Source: Liolophura sinensis
Lineage: Eukaryota; Mollusca; Polyplacophora; Chitonida; Chitonidae
NCBI RefSeq assembly: GCF_032854445.1
Contig: NC_088301.1
Coordinates: 58,604,512-58,668,511 of the forward strand
Length of the DNA: 64,000 nucleotides
Direction: 5' to 3'
How positions within the stretch are numbered: the first letter of the stretch is position 1; the number at the start of each line of letters is the position of its first letter. Positions 15,801-25,012 of this stretch are shown in pieces. Below the pieces are notes generated by a model, which was not told where the DNA came from, made no database searches, and saw only the letters and a program-made list of their open reading frames with translations. The translations under genes and the position numbers were made by a program.

Positions 15801-18800
15801 TGAGAGTGGCATCCATCGTCACTCATAATTGTCAACGGTGGAGCCTTCTACTCCATCCCATGCAGTTTGTAAAGATGTACATGTATGTACCATTTACTGT
15901 TTGCCATTTTCTGTCATGGTTTTGCAATGCCTTTCAATCTCAAATTGTTGTGTCTGCCAGATACATTACAGAAGTGTTATTTACAGATACATGTAGGTTC
16001 TAGAGCAAATGTACTGTAGTATAACTGTAGACCAGGAACCCTTTATATTATGCTTGTTCTGGGTGACTATCTTATTGATTGACATGATTGAATGTCATGC
16101 CTTAATTGCATTACATAGTATATATCTTCAGTATAAGTTTACAAATTAGATAGTTCAGCAAGCACTTTGGGAGTGTACATATATAGCAATAATGCGAGGA
16201 CACAAATTTACATCTTGGCAAACTAAAGGTCAGATTTCAATCACCAGGTTAATTAAGTCATTAACACTTCCAACAACATTTGATGTTCCAATGGAAATGT
16301 AAGTCTCAAGATCATCAATCTGTAGTGTTATTTGGGCCCTGATTGTGCTGGATGGTGTGTGTTAGCCTGGCATTATCATCAGGTTCCCCAATTTTAACCC
16401 TGTTATTTTCAGGTAATGATTCTATTCAGTTCTCTTAATTGCCCGGCCTGTCAACAAGAAAGAGTGATTAACCTGTTGTCTGTGATTTGACAGGATTATC
16501 TGACATAGCTAGGAGCCCCTATTGATTGCAGGCCTGAACTGAGCTGTATACTCCCGATTTAGTTACCCTTGGGGCTTCTAGGAATATTTTCCCAATATTC
16601 ATACAGCTGCTACCGAATTCCTTGGCATCAGACACATTCTCAATCTCACCCTTCCTACTTCTTTCTTTTTACTCACTCATTACTAGTCATTCTCTGTCTC
16701 TCCCCCCCCACCCCTCCCCCCCACCCAATCTCTCCAACCTCTCCACCCATGTCTAGTCCTCTTAGCCTAGCTTGAGCATGTTTAAATACGCAACTATGTA
16801 TATTTGATGTAAAGACTGGGGGCCAAGTATTTTGCTACCGACAATGTCAAGAAGCTTTAGATCTATGCAAGACTTTAACAGCTAAGAGTAATGATAATAT
16901 GTGTCTAGAGCTTTGACAAGGCTTATTTCTTAGTTTTTGGTGCAAGTGGGAGCTGGGAAATTTTACTAGTACTTCAAAAGGAGAATTACCAAAGCAGAAG
17001 CTTGAGCAATCCTTCGATAATTCATCGTTGGAAGCATGCATCCTCACACTGGTAACAGGAATTGTGCAAGATAAAATATTTGAAGGATCAATTAATACTT
17101 TGGTAATAGCATGTTTAATTGTGTGGCTAAATGACGTTTCCTAGTCGCACTATATGAGGTTTTTGTGATGAAAACTATCACTCAGTATGACCAAGTAAAC
17201 TGTGTGTGTTATCCAGCCTATGGCCTATATAACAGCTATGGTTCAATGGTACACCAAACATAAAGAAGATATGAATAAAGGGGCCTGTAAGAGTGCACCT
17301 CGGTTTAGCAGTGGCGCTGAATGATGTCAGATTGGCCTCATATACATGTATAACCAGGCATATCTACCAACTGACGAATGTTTGCATGTATCACAGTACT
17401 GACCATATCTCCCAGTGAAATTTATATGTACATGTATGAATAAACCTGTCGGAATCAAGCTGTTAATCATATTGAGGTCAGGTAGTGGAAATACATGGCG
17501 GGATTTACACTCTTTACACCTCATTGGCATTATCTCAGTTGAGTTGATTTAGTAAAGTGCCCCACAGCCAAATGGCTTTTCTGAGATCAACTGGCAATGG
17601 GAGGGTTCCCTAGAGATCGGCCTAAAGTGGCCAGATCACCATCAGTTGGGATATCCCTAGCAGGCTGTTTTCATGTGATGAGACTAGGGGTCTTGAATTT
17701 ACTTACTTCAAGATTGACTCTCTAATGGGACGTGTGACTTTTTTTTTAAAGTCTGTTGAATTACTGGCACATTACATTACTACATTACTTCAGCCTAGTT
17801 TATACATGTAGAACCTTATGTACGTGTTACATTATAATTTTACCTAGTAGCCCATAGAACTGCAAGGTGTGTTTATTTGTTCTGGTTAATGGCATCCATC
17901 ATTTAACACACCTTATTGTACTGGTCACAGGAACTATAAACCTCAGGTTTAACTATTCACCATTAATCCCATCTATATGTGCCCAAAATGTGGCTGTGAT
18001 AGGGTTTGTCATGCAGTTAAACACAAGTGTGTTAAATGAACTCTGATGATTAACTGCTTCACAGTACTTTATCTTACAGTGGGGGTAAATGGAGAATCTC
18101 TGTCGTAAAACCTAGTGTGCTGAGTGCTGATTTTCATGAATGAACTGCGGGTGGCCGTTTTAAGTGATTCTCAACATTGTTGATGAAAGTAGATACACAC
18201 TGTACAAGTTTTATCACAGTTACTTTATTCCATGTTCTGAGTCACATTTATTGGATGGGTTTAACCTTTAATAAAGGTTAATGTTTTATAAAAGATACAC
18301 AACAACACTGGACTTTGATATTTTGACCTTTGTAAGTGGTATTTCAACATAATGTTGATTTATTAATTTATGACATAAGTAATGAAACAATATACATTCC
18401 TCCATACGCAACATTGGACTTGGAGGCAAAAGCTCATGGTAATAGTTGTTCTTGTATGAAGGCCATCAGTCAAAGTTCAAGCAAGAGCCTGAATACTTAA
18501 ATATTGTTTGTAGATGAAAGTAGATATTATTTTATTTTAAAAAAGTGACATTTCCCAAAGTTTAGAGTTTTATGACAGAAACTGATTAACAATTTGATAT
18601 CATCTATGTCCTAGAGTTAAGCACTGTGTTTATGTCTATTTCTGCTAGAGACTCACTTCTGTCGGATTCCTTCAGGTGGAAAGGATTCAAATATACAGCA
18701 TATCCTTAGGACATTCCTCCAATTCTCTAGGCATTCCCAGCCAATGAAAAGGCCTGAAAGCCTTAAATATACTATTGATGTTCTATAACCTGTAGTACTT

Positions 18801-19661
18801 TAATTCTATCAGAGATGCATGTACATGTATATTTCATTAGGCAGGTGTTTGACCTAGATGCCTCGAATTGTAGGTGTGTGCTAAGTAATTAAGTTAGATG
18901 ATGTTTAGCTTCGATGATGTGATACCATGCCTTGAATGACACCTTGTACTGTATCACAGGATCCTTGTCAGACATGCTCTAACCCACATGTACATGTACT
19001 CTTATAAAGTGAAACTGATCTTGAATGTTAATAGATTGATGAATGGTTTTAGATTCTGGTAAGGCTTGGCTCTAAATCTTCTGTGCTAAAGGAAGTTTAT
19101 AGCTTCCTGATGGAATGGTGAACTGAGTTTACAGCCTGATTATAGGAGATAGCAAAGTTTAACATGTACAGATAATAAACCATTGGCTCAAAAACTCATT
19201 AAAGTGTCTTCTTTGCAGCCACAAACTAACACCAGTGGTGGATGTCTTCACACCATGCAAACAACTGATTAATAAGACCTCTTAAAATGTTTGTGGCTTG
19301 TGAAAGTCTTTCTCTGCAGATGGTTATGTAGAAGTTAGATTGTTATTGCTCATGTGTCATTGCTTTTATGTCGAATTGTTTGTAAATGCAGAGGAAAACA
19401 TCTAATTACAAATAGGACGCCAGTCTAGTCTCCAGCTGTTTAATGTAGCTAGGCTTGTGTCCTGAATCAGATGAATGAGTTGCTTCTGCTACATTTCAGG
19501 ATTTGGAACTGTTATCAGAGGAAGTTGTGAGGCTGAGCAAGGTTCAGGCTGGTGCATCTTCCAATGGAGGTTCAGACAGAATGGACCCATGTGATCCGTG
19601 CAGTGGAAATACTGACGTCGCTAACCCAGCAGAGGCCATGCAGGGAGCAGAAGGCTTATAG
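612..19661 (+). CDS. GRIPAP1: GRIPAP1 (GRASP-1) homologue, C-terminal part, ten exons
   Basis: Ten exons join in phase into 327 residues plus a TAG stop: 612-722, 887-961, 7841-7897, 8259-8355, 9556-9619, 9980-10043, 10506-10610, 10910-11003, 11225-11379 and 19500-19661. Every intron begins GT and ends AG, and the split codons rejoin correctly. The product is mostly charged coiled coil. Segments such as [58 protein letters not shown] and [20 protein letters not shown] correspond in order to the C-terminal half of vertebrate GRASP-1, as recalled from the family and not aligned by tool. GRASP-1 is a cytosolic and endosomal scaffold: it binds the PDZ protein GRIP1 and acts as a Rab4 effector in receptor recycling. 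Vertebrate proteins are about 840 residues, so roughly the C-terminal 40% is here and the start lies left of the window. The last two introns are very unequal: 221 bp, then 8.1 kb. Confidence 0.88.
887..961 (+). CDS. GRIPAP1: GRIPAP1 exon b (25 codons)
   Basis: The acceptor is cacttgacag and the donor is cag|gttagt. The 75-nt exon encodes [20 protein letters not shown] and a short end, all highly charged coiled coil, in phase with the previous exon. Confidence 0.82.
2860..2985 (+). mobile_element. SINE-related 3' fragment
   Basis: The segment aagtgaaaattttcttgag, then cagcataacacaccaatcaa and an A/T-rich tail, matches the SINE 3' end seen elsewhere in the window. The upstream part is too diverged to place. 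It lies inside the 6.9-kb intron. Confidence 0.5.
4660..4890 (-). mobile_element. SINE, near full length but decayed
   Basis: On the minus strand a tRNA-like head (gtggccaagtgactagtgtg) is followed by the gggctctgtccaggttcc body and a degraded ttgagtatagcatgaaatat tail. No clear target-site duplication is left. Confidence 0.6.
7841..7897 (+). CDS. GRIPAP1: GRIPAP1 exon c (19 codons)
   Basis: This is a 57-nt micro-exon between acceptor ttttgcctctag and donor atg|gtgagt, encoding [19 protein letters not shown]. It follows a 6.9-kb intron. Length and phase fit, and lysine/glutamate content matches the neighbouring coiled coil. A 57-nt phase-0 exon could be skipped without shifting the frame. 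Confidence 0.75.
8259..8355 (+). CDS. GRIPAP1: GRIPAP1 exon d (97 nt, ends phase 1)
   Basis: The acceptor is tcattcag and the donor is aaag|gtaaag. It encodes [20 protein letters not shown] and then [12 protein letters not shown], one of the most diagnostic GRASP-1 family blocks. The split glycine codon is completed by the next exon. Confidence 0.9.
9095..9200 (+). mobile_element. Possible diverged SINE-related fragment
   Basis: The pieces ggtttaccccactggtttcc and tccaaccatatctggcagac resemble a related molluscan repeat body. The tail is weak, so this is a low-confidence call. Confidence 0.3.
9356..9373 (+). repeat. Poly-G tract (18 G)
   Basis: An uninterrupted G run inside a GRIPAP1 intron. 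Its length may be unreliable in assembly. Confidence 0.9.
9556..9619 (+). CDS. GRIPAP1: GRIPAP1 exon e (64 nt, phase 1 to 2)
   Basis: The acceptor is gatttcag and the donor is gaag|gtaaga. It encodes a Ser/Asp-rich linker, [20 protein letters not shown]. The vertebrate protein has a comparable low-complexity linker after the coiled coil, beginning with a similar 'GLEEL' segment. Confidence 0.82.
9980..10043 (+). CDS. GRIPAP1: GRIPAP1 exon f (64 nt, phase 2 to 0)
   Basis: The acceptor is ctccccatag and the donor is caa|gtaagt. It encodes the serine-rich linker [20 protein letters not shown] and two more residues. Such Ser/Gly linkers are common sites of phosphorylation and proteolysis, but no specific site can be claimed. 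Confidence 0.82.
10081..10287 (+). mobile_element. Full-length tRNA-derived SINE with target-site duplication
   Basis: The head reads gtctctgtggcctagtggtt with an A-box-like tagtggttagcg, and a B-box-like gttcaagtcc follows. The body includes cagaatgctggccgcataag and ttcttgagtacagtgtaaaa, ending in an AAAT-type tail. It is flanked by an 8-bp direct repeat, tcaaggga, at 10073-10080 and 10288-10295, consistent with LINE-mediated insertion. It is inserted in the intron between GRIPAP1 exons f and g. Confidence 0.9.
10506..10610 (+). CDS. GRIPAP1: GRIPAP1 exon g (35 codons)
   Basis: The acceptor is tgtctttcag and the donor is aag|gtaatc. It encodes the return to helix: an acidic start ([20 protein letters not shown]) followed by KWDLEEK. 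The family has an equivalent acidic block followed by QQEKW-LEEK. Confidence 0.88.
10910..11003 (+). CDS. GRIPAP1: GRIPAP1 exon h (94 nt, ends phase 1)
   Basis: The acceptor is aatgttgtag and the donor is ctg|gtaagt. It encodes [20 protein letters not shown] and [11 protein letters not shown], a strongly conserved GRASP-1 block. Confidence 0.9.
11225..11379 (+). CDS. GRIPAP1: GRIPAP1 exon i (155 nt, phase 1 to 0)
   Basis: The acceptor is tttcttcag and the donor is aaa|gtgagt. The 52 codons include [20 protein letters not shown] and [13 protein letters not shown]. This is the best conserved C-terminal coiled coil of the family. Confidence 0.92.
11380..19499 (+). other. GRIPAP1 last intron of 8.1 kb
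   Basis: CpG-poor, T/G-rich intron with several tacatgtacatg-type palindromes (for example near 15.88, 18.82 and 18.98 kb) and a C-rich pyrimidine tract near 16.70-16.73 kb. I find no exon, RNA gene or clear mobile element in it. Confidence 0.55.
19500..19661 (+). CDS. GRIPAP1: GRIPAP1 terminal exon with stop
   Basis: The acceptor is ctacatttcag. The exon encodes [20 protein letters not shown], then a 30-odd residue acidic, polar tail and TAG at 19659-19661. Vertebrate GRASP-1 also ends shortly after a matching 'VLSQEIVRLSKE' segment. The tail is lineage-specific. Confidence 0.9.
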   Translation, partial: DLELLSEEVVRLSKVQAGASSNGGSDRMDPCDPCSGNTDVANPAEAMQGAEGL

Positions 19662-19791
19662 ACACATACACATTCCATTAGTACTGGCAGGCACATGAGT
19701 ACAAGACGGAACAACAGGTTTCTTTTGGAACAAGACTCATGGAGAAAACTGCTTCCATCACTCTTTGGTATTAATTTGTAACTAATATATG

Positions 19792-20233
19792 TGTAGATAT
19801 TATTTTAACGCGTATGTATTTTAGAAAAAAAAACAAGATACATTACTGTTATGGGCAAGTGCAAATGAAATGTTCATCGTGATGCTAATTATTAATACTC
19901 ATATATATACCATAGCATGTATGACAGTGCTCAGGCAAGGTTTTGCTCCATGTTACAGCCACAGGCAGTAAATTCGAGCACATACTGAAATGTTTATGCA
20001 GTTAGGAATCGTTATGAATTTTTTTTTTTAATTTGAAAGTGTATCATTGTAAATAGTGGCATATGCCCAACCTATGTACAATAACCACATCTGTTCACAA
20101 TATTTTGCCCCTTTAAATATACATGTACATACAGTCCTTGCATATCAGTTTATTATCGAAGACTTTCAGCATGTTGATTGTTAAATATGCACGCTTGTAG
20201 ATAATGTAAAGTTAGCATCCCTTTTTGTACATA
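19792..20233 (+). promoter_or_regulatory. Cluster of five Pumilio-type elements (TGTANATA)
   Basis: TGTAGATA at 19792, TGTAAATA at 20048, TGTACATA at 20124, TGTAGATA at 20196 and TGTACATA at 20226 all fit the UGUANAUA consensus bound by PUF proteins. They sit in the sense orientation in the presumed 3' UTR. The two TGTACATA copies may reflect the tacatgtacatg motif that is common in this genome. Confidence 0.45.
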
Positions 20234-20620
20234 ATCATTTAATATGTTTTTCTTTCTAATGAATGCATTTTGTAGTGTACATGGAGATATGACACATTTG
20301 TCATCGATGTTTTATTGATTTTGACAGTTCATTTTTGAATTTGTTGTGTATGTACTGTTTAAAAACCCTCTATTCTACATCTTCTTACTCTTTAAAGGGC
20401 ACTGTAAAAACGACTTGTTTCTTAGAAGATTTTCTTGTGCGTAGGACATTTGCATATACACATACATAATGCAATCAGGGTTTGAGAAGAAGATTGTGAC
20501 AGTGACAGATTTTTTTCTTTTATTCAGCAGTCAGCTCTTTGAAGGGTGATTCATCTTAGCTTTAGTTAACTGCACACTTTAATGTAAGACTTCTGCATGT
20601 TTTAACTTATGCATGTGCTA

Positions 20621-20626
20621 ATTAAA
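20621..20626 (+). promoter_or_regulatory. Candidate poly(A) signal ATTAAA
   Basis: A common variant signal 960 bp after the stop codon, lying just before the SINE insertion. Use is not proven. Confidence 0.35.
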
Positions 20627-20667
20627 CTAATAATATGTAGGAATAAGGTTAAAGACAAGGTGAAGTG

Positions 20668-20670
<3 letters not shown>

Positions 20671-20700
<30 letters not shown>

Positions 20701-20842
20701 ATTGGTGTTTTACGCCGTACTCAAGAATATTTCACTTATACGACGGCGGCCAGCATTATGGTGGGTGGAAACCGGGCAGAGCCCGGGGGGAAACCCACAA
20801 CCATCCGCAGGTTGCTGGCAGACCTTCCCACGTACGGCCGGA
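20671..20842 (-). mobile_element. 5'-truncated SINE with 10-bp target-site duplication
   Basis: A poly-T run (the A tail of the minus-strand copy) is followed by gattggtgttttacgccgta, actcaagaatatttcactta and tacgacggcggccagcatta. The direct repeat gaagtgaatt flanks it at 20662-20671 and 20843-20852. The tRNA head is absent. It lies in the 3' flank or 3' UTR of GRIPAP1. Confidence 0.9.
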
Positions 20843-21063
20843 GAAGTGAATTGAAAAGCTTCCTAATCTAAGTTTCATCTGTGAATCAGAGAATAGTAAA
20901 CGGATAGGTGTTGCAGCCTCCTTGCATTAAACATGTCTTTGTCTTGATCTGCTGACATAACCAGTTGTGAATAGGATGATAAATAGCTGAGGAAACTGAT
21001 TCATGTGAAAGGTAATATTGTGATGCTGAAGTTTTATGTATGCTTCCTAAATCAGTTTAAAGG

Positions 21064-21069
21064 AATAAA
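21064..21069 (+). promoter_or_regulatory. Candidate poly(A) signal AATAAA
   Basis: A canonical signal 1.4 kb after the stop codon, beyond the SINE. It is a plausible distal end of the GRIPAP1 transcript. Confidence 0.4.
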
Positions 21070-21213
21070 TGATTTAAAATCGTTTTTAATGTGTACTTGA
21101 CATTTTAAAAGAAAAAAGATTCTACTTTATGTGAGAAAACTAAAGAAAAATTAAATCATTTAGACTTGATTGTTACAGTACCAGTGGTCTCCTCTACTAT
21201 TTCATCTGCTTCA

Positions 21214-21845
21214 GTGTCACACTCAGACATTCAGTTTTACCAAAATAACTGTCACATTCACACATTCAGTTTGACCTAAACAACTGTCACATTCAGGTTT
21301 ACCTAGACAGCTGTCACACTCAGACATTCAGTTTTACCTAAACAACTGTCACATTCAGACATTCAGTTTTACCTAAACAGCTGTCACATTAAACATTCAG
21401 TTTTACCTAAAGAACTGTCACATTCAGTTTTACCTAAACAGCTGTCACATTCGAACATTCAGTTTTACCTAAACAACTGTCACATTCAGTTTTGCCTAAA
21501 CATCTGTTGCACTCAGAAATTGTTTTACCTACATAAGTGTCACATTCAGACATTCAGTTTTACCTAAATAACTGTCATATTTATATATTCAGTTTTACCT
21601 AAACAGCTGTCACATTCAGATATTCAGTTTTACCTAAATAACTGTCATATTCAGATATTCAGTTTTACCTAATCAGCTGTCACATTCAGATATTCAGTTT
21701 TACCTAAACAGCTGTCACATTCAGATATTCAGTCTTACCTAAACAGCTGTCACATTCAGATATTCAGTTTTACCTAAACAGCTGTCACATTCAGATATTC
21801 AGTCTTACCTAAACAACTGTCACATTCAGACATTCTGATCTACCT
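21214..21845. repeat. 35-bp minisatellite, about 18 copies
   Basis: Units contain ttcagttttacctaaacagc followed by tgtcacattcagata. Spacing is 35 bp in the right-hand, more regular copies, while the left end has shortened copies. Most units carry a CAGCTG or CAACTG E-box-like hexamer. It starts about 150 bp after the distal candidate poly(A) signal of GRIPAP1. Confidence 0.9.
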
Positions 21846-23020
21846 AAAGATATTCTTTGTTGATTAAAAAAAGTCACAAAGTTCTTGCAAAAAAGTGTAA
21901 AATACAACGGTTATCAACATAAATCTTAAGTTCTGAAAAAAAAAAACCCAACAACACAGAAATGTGAGAAAAGATGGAGAACAGTTTGTATGAATAAAGG
22001 TGAAACCTGATCGATTTTACTTGTGCTTTCTTCCATTTTTCAGTTCATGTACTTCTCCAATGAAGTACATCACATTCCTGAAAGTTTTCCATGAGATGAT
22101 GCTTATAATAATAAAGAAATCTTCCAGCACTGTGCTGAAAATTCTGTTACTTCGGGATCATATGTTTTGCAATATTTGGTCTCCTTTTGGTAAAGTTTTC
22201 CTTAGTGCATATACAAGAATGAGTTGCTATGGACTTTGAAGTGACAGTGCTAGAAGTGAAAGCGCTAGAAGTGAAAGCATTTTGTTAAGTTAAGAGTTGT
22301 ACTCACAATTACTGGCCCATTCTTTGTCAAACTTTCAAGGAGGAGAACATTGTGAATTACCGAAATTGGGGATGTTCCACTGTTGATGTCCTGTGTGCAC
22401 ATTAAATTTAAGACTTACCCACTCACCCCTTCCTTTGGAACTGGTTCCGCTGACCTTGCTAATTGAATTATAATGACGAGGCCGGATTGCATCAGTTACG
22501 TGACATGACAATTTGTCAACTATCGCACTATCCTCTCTGCTCTGGTTTTACTCTTTCTGCTGTATCTTTTATACTGTATCCTACAGATGATCTCTTTGGT
22601 TGCCTTGCTAACAGGGATAAGTTTAAAATAAGGACAATATTTCATATTGTATGCGGGTTTAAAGATCGAAATTTTTGTAATTTATAGTGCAGTTTGGTCA
22701 TATTAGGGTGTGGAACTCCGTGCATTTGGTGGCAAGACAGGAGCCAACATCAGTAAGGTAGTCATGATCATGTCATCGGAAAGCCTTCAGCTTTCTGCCT
22801 TTGTCCGGTTTCTAGCCGATTTAGAGCTGTTCGCTGTCAGACTGAAATACATCAGCCGCACCATGATAAACTAATCATCCAGATATCAGGGAGAAAATAC
22901 CTTCACGCCACTGACAGTGACGTTTAAAACTGATCTGAGCGGAAAAGGACAAACAGGTAATCAATAAAAGTTTGAGTTGTAATTCTTTACATTTTCGCTG
23001 GTTCTCGTGGTGTTTATCTT
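21846..23020. other. Intergenic, no gene seen
   Basis: No convincing exon or RNA gene. A small 16-bp duplication (tgctagaagtgaaagc type) lies near 22247-22280. CpG frequency rises from about 22.4 kb onward. Confidence 0.5.
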
Positions 23021-23704
23021 GGTGCTTTTAATAGCTTTAGACTGCTTTTGTAGGACTTATGCACCCGGGTTTTGGAATGGTACGAACCTGAGGGACTAAT
23101 CATACTGCCCCTCGACACCTGAGGCCAACCCTAAACATAGACGGGTGGTCAATCACAAGGTTTATTTCGGGGTGAACCGAATACGTTTTTATTCGAAACT
23201 GAGATAGTTCATCTGATTACTCGATAAATTCAGAATAAAACCACCTACGCTTTTACACGTGTTCACTCCCGCTAGGAGATTTTTGTCATGACAAATCTCA
23301 ATTTACATCTCCGTTAAGACAACAATTATATGCAATGCGTTAAATACAATGTCTTTCATCATTAATAACTGAAATCAAGCCGCAGAAAACTTGATATCTG
23401 TCAGTATAACAATAATAAACAACAAAACATGAACCAGCGCCTGGGCAATTCCTGTTATTTATATCATTAATTTAGTATTGCCTTCTGAAAACCAAGTTTT
23501 ACACAACGCCTTTCACGTTAACAAAAACAATAATTTCCGTTCCCACGTGTTGCAATAACGGCCCTTGAATATCGACTTGAGATGCGCAGCTATATAAGCT
23601 ATGTATAGGAATAACTTCACATTGATCTTTGCACATTTTTGGAGAAGGCTAAATGACTCCGGACCATATCAATACATGGTGCTTTTAAGAGCTTTAGTCT
23701 GCTT
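23021..23704. repeat. Dispersed repeat modules A and B, first B copy and both A copies
   Basis: Module A (ggtgcttttaatagctttag and what follows) occurs at 23021 and again at 23678. Module B (gtcatgacaaa, then cgttaagacaacaattatat and catcattaata) occurs at about 23280-23371 and again at 24428-24519. The order A-B is kept in both cases, suggesting an old duplication or two copies of an unidentified element. Confidence 0.6.
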
Positions 23705-23884
23705 AAATCGTATGATACAAGACAGTTATCTTACGACCATTTTACTCTCATTTCACACGCCACCAGACACATCGTAGACAGAAAATACAGATAGGTTGTA
23801 AGAATGGAATGAAGGCAACTTGTAATGTTTGACTAGCATGGCATCAAAGTCTTGTGACAGGAAGGGCGGACATTCAACCCTCTC

Positions 23885-24160
23885 GACATTTGCCCTTTTG
23901 GACATTTCCCCCTATGGACAATGCCCCTAGGGGCATTTGCTCCCATGGACATTTCCCCTATTTACTCCTATGAACAATTGCCTCTATGGACATTTGTCCA
24001 TATGGACATTACCCGCTATGGACAGTTGTCCCCATGGACATTACCCGCTATGGACATTTGTCCCCATGGACATTACCCGCTATGGACAGTTGCCCCTAAA
24101 GACAATTTCCCATAAGACATTTCCCCCTATGGACATTTCCCCGTGTAGATATTTCTCCTA
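23885..24160 (+). repeat. 18-bp minisatellite, + orientation
   Basis: Degenerate units of the type ccctatggacatttgcc repeat about every 18 bp. The opposite orientation of the same unit fills 24540-25012, making a large imperfect inverted repeat. Because 18 is a multiple of three, some frames stay open (WTFPHMDI-like), but no gene is implied. Confidence 0.85.
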
Positions 24161-24539
24161 ATGGGCGCTTGCTTCAATATAATTAAAGACGTACAGCATA
24201 GAGAGTAACAACACTGTGATAACTGGATGGTCACAGGTGACCGGTGAAATACGCCGTCGTTTCATTTTACCTCATCTCAGGGTTTTGTTCTAACTGTTCA
24301 TGTAAATCTATAAATAGTAGTAATGTACACACCCCTAGCGCGATGGCTTATGCAGAAATAGGTGGGGGAAAAAAGATTTCAGTGATAGAATTGTCAATAG
24401 ACAATTTCTTTTTGTTGGACATTTTATTTTTGTCATGACAAACCTGAATTTACAGCTTCTTCGTTAAGACAACAATTATATGCAATACTTTAAATACGAT
24501 GTATTTCATCATTAATATCTTTAATTCCTGGCTAATATC
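24161..24539. repeat. Spacer between inverted 18-bp arrays, with second copy of module B
   Basis: Contains unique sequence and then the second module B copy at 24428-24519, opened by the palindrome tttgtcatgacaaa. No gene seen. Confidence 0.6.
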
Positions 24540-25012
24540 CATGGGGGGAAATATCCCGGCGAGAAATGTTCATAGAGGCAAATGCCCATTAGGGAAATGC
24601 CCCGAAGCAAATGTTCATGGGGAGAATGTCCCAGGAGGCTACTGTCCATAGGGGAGTTGTCCATAGTGGCAGACCCCACATACGGCCGGAGAGGAAGCCA
24701 GCATGAGCAGGACTTGAACTCACAGCGATCGCATTGGTGAGAGACTCCTGGGTCATTACGCTGCGCTAGCGCGCTAACCAACGGAGCCCCCCCCCCCCTC
24801 CCAGTAAAGGTTAATGTCCCAGGGGGAATTGTCCATAGGGGCAAATGGGCATAGGGGGAATTTTCCACAGGGGCAAATGCCCATAGGGATTTATGTCCCA
24901 AGGGAAATTGTCCATAGAGGCAAATGACCATAGGGGCAAATGGCCATAGGGGGGATTTTCCATGAGTGCAAATGTCCATAGAGGCTAATGTCCATAGGGG
25001 GAAATGGCCTGG
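24540..25012 (-). repeat. 18-bp minisatellite, inverted orientation, split by a SINE head
   Basis: Units read gcaaatgtccatagggg, the reverse complement of the array at 23885-24160. The array is interrupted at 24668-24787 by a SINE fragment and then resumes. Confidence 0.85.
24668..24787 (-). mobile_element. SINE fragment: tRNA-like head only
   Basis: The minus strand reads ggctccgttggttagcgcgc, with the B-box-like gttcaagtcc and cctgctcatgctggcttcct, then stops at the gccgtatgtgg region. The A-box-like ttggttagcgcg and B box are well preserved. The 3' body and tail are missing. Confidence 0.75.

Larger units (their letters stand above)
19662..21100 (+). other. GRIPAP1 3' UTR and flank (end uncertain)
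   Basis: AT-rich, low-CpG sequence follows the stop codon. Candidate poly(A) signals are ATTAAA at 20621 and AATAAA at 21064. If the second is used, the SINE at 20671-20842 would be inside the transcript. Five TGTANATA motifs lie at 19792-20233. The exact cleavage site cannot be read from the sequence. Confidence 0.5.
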
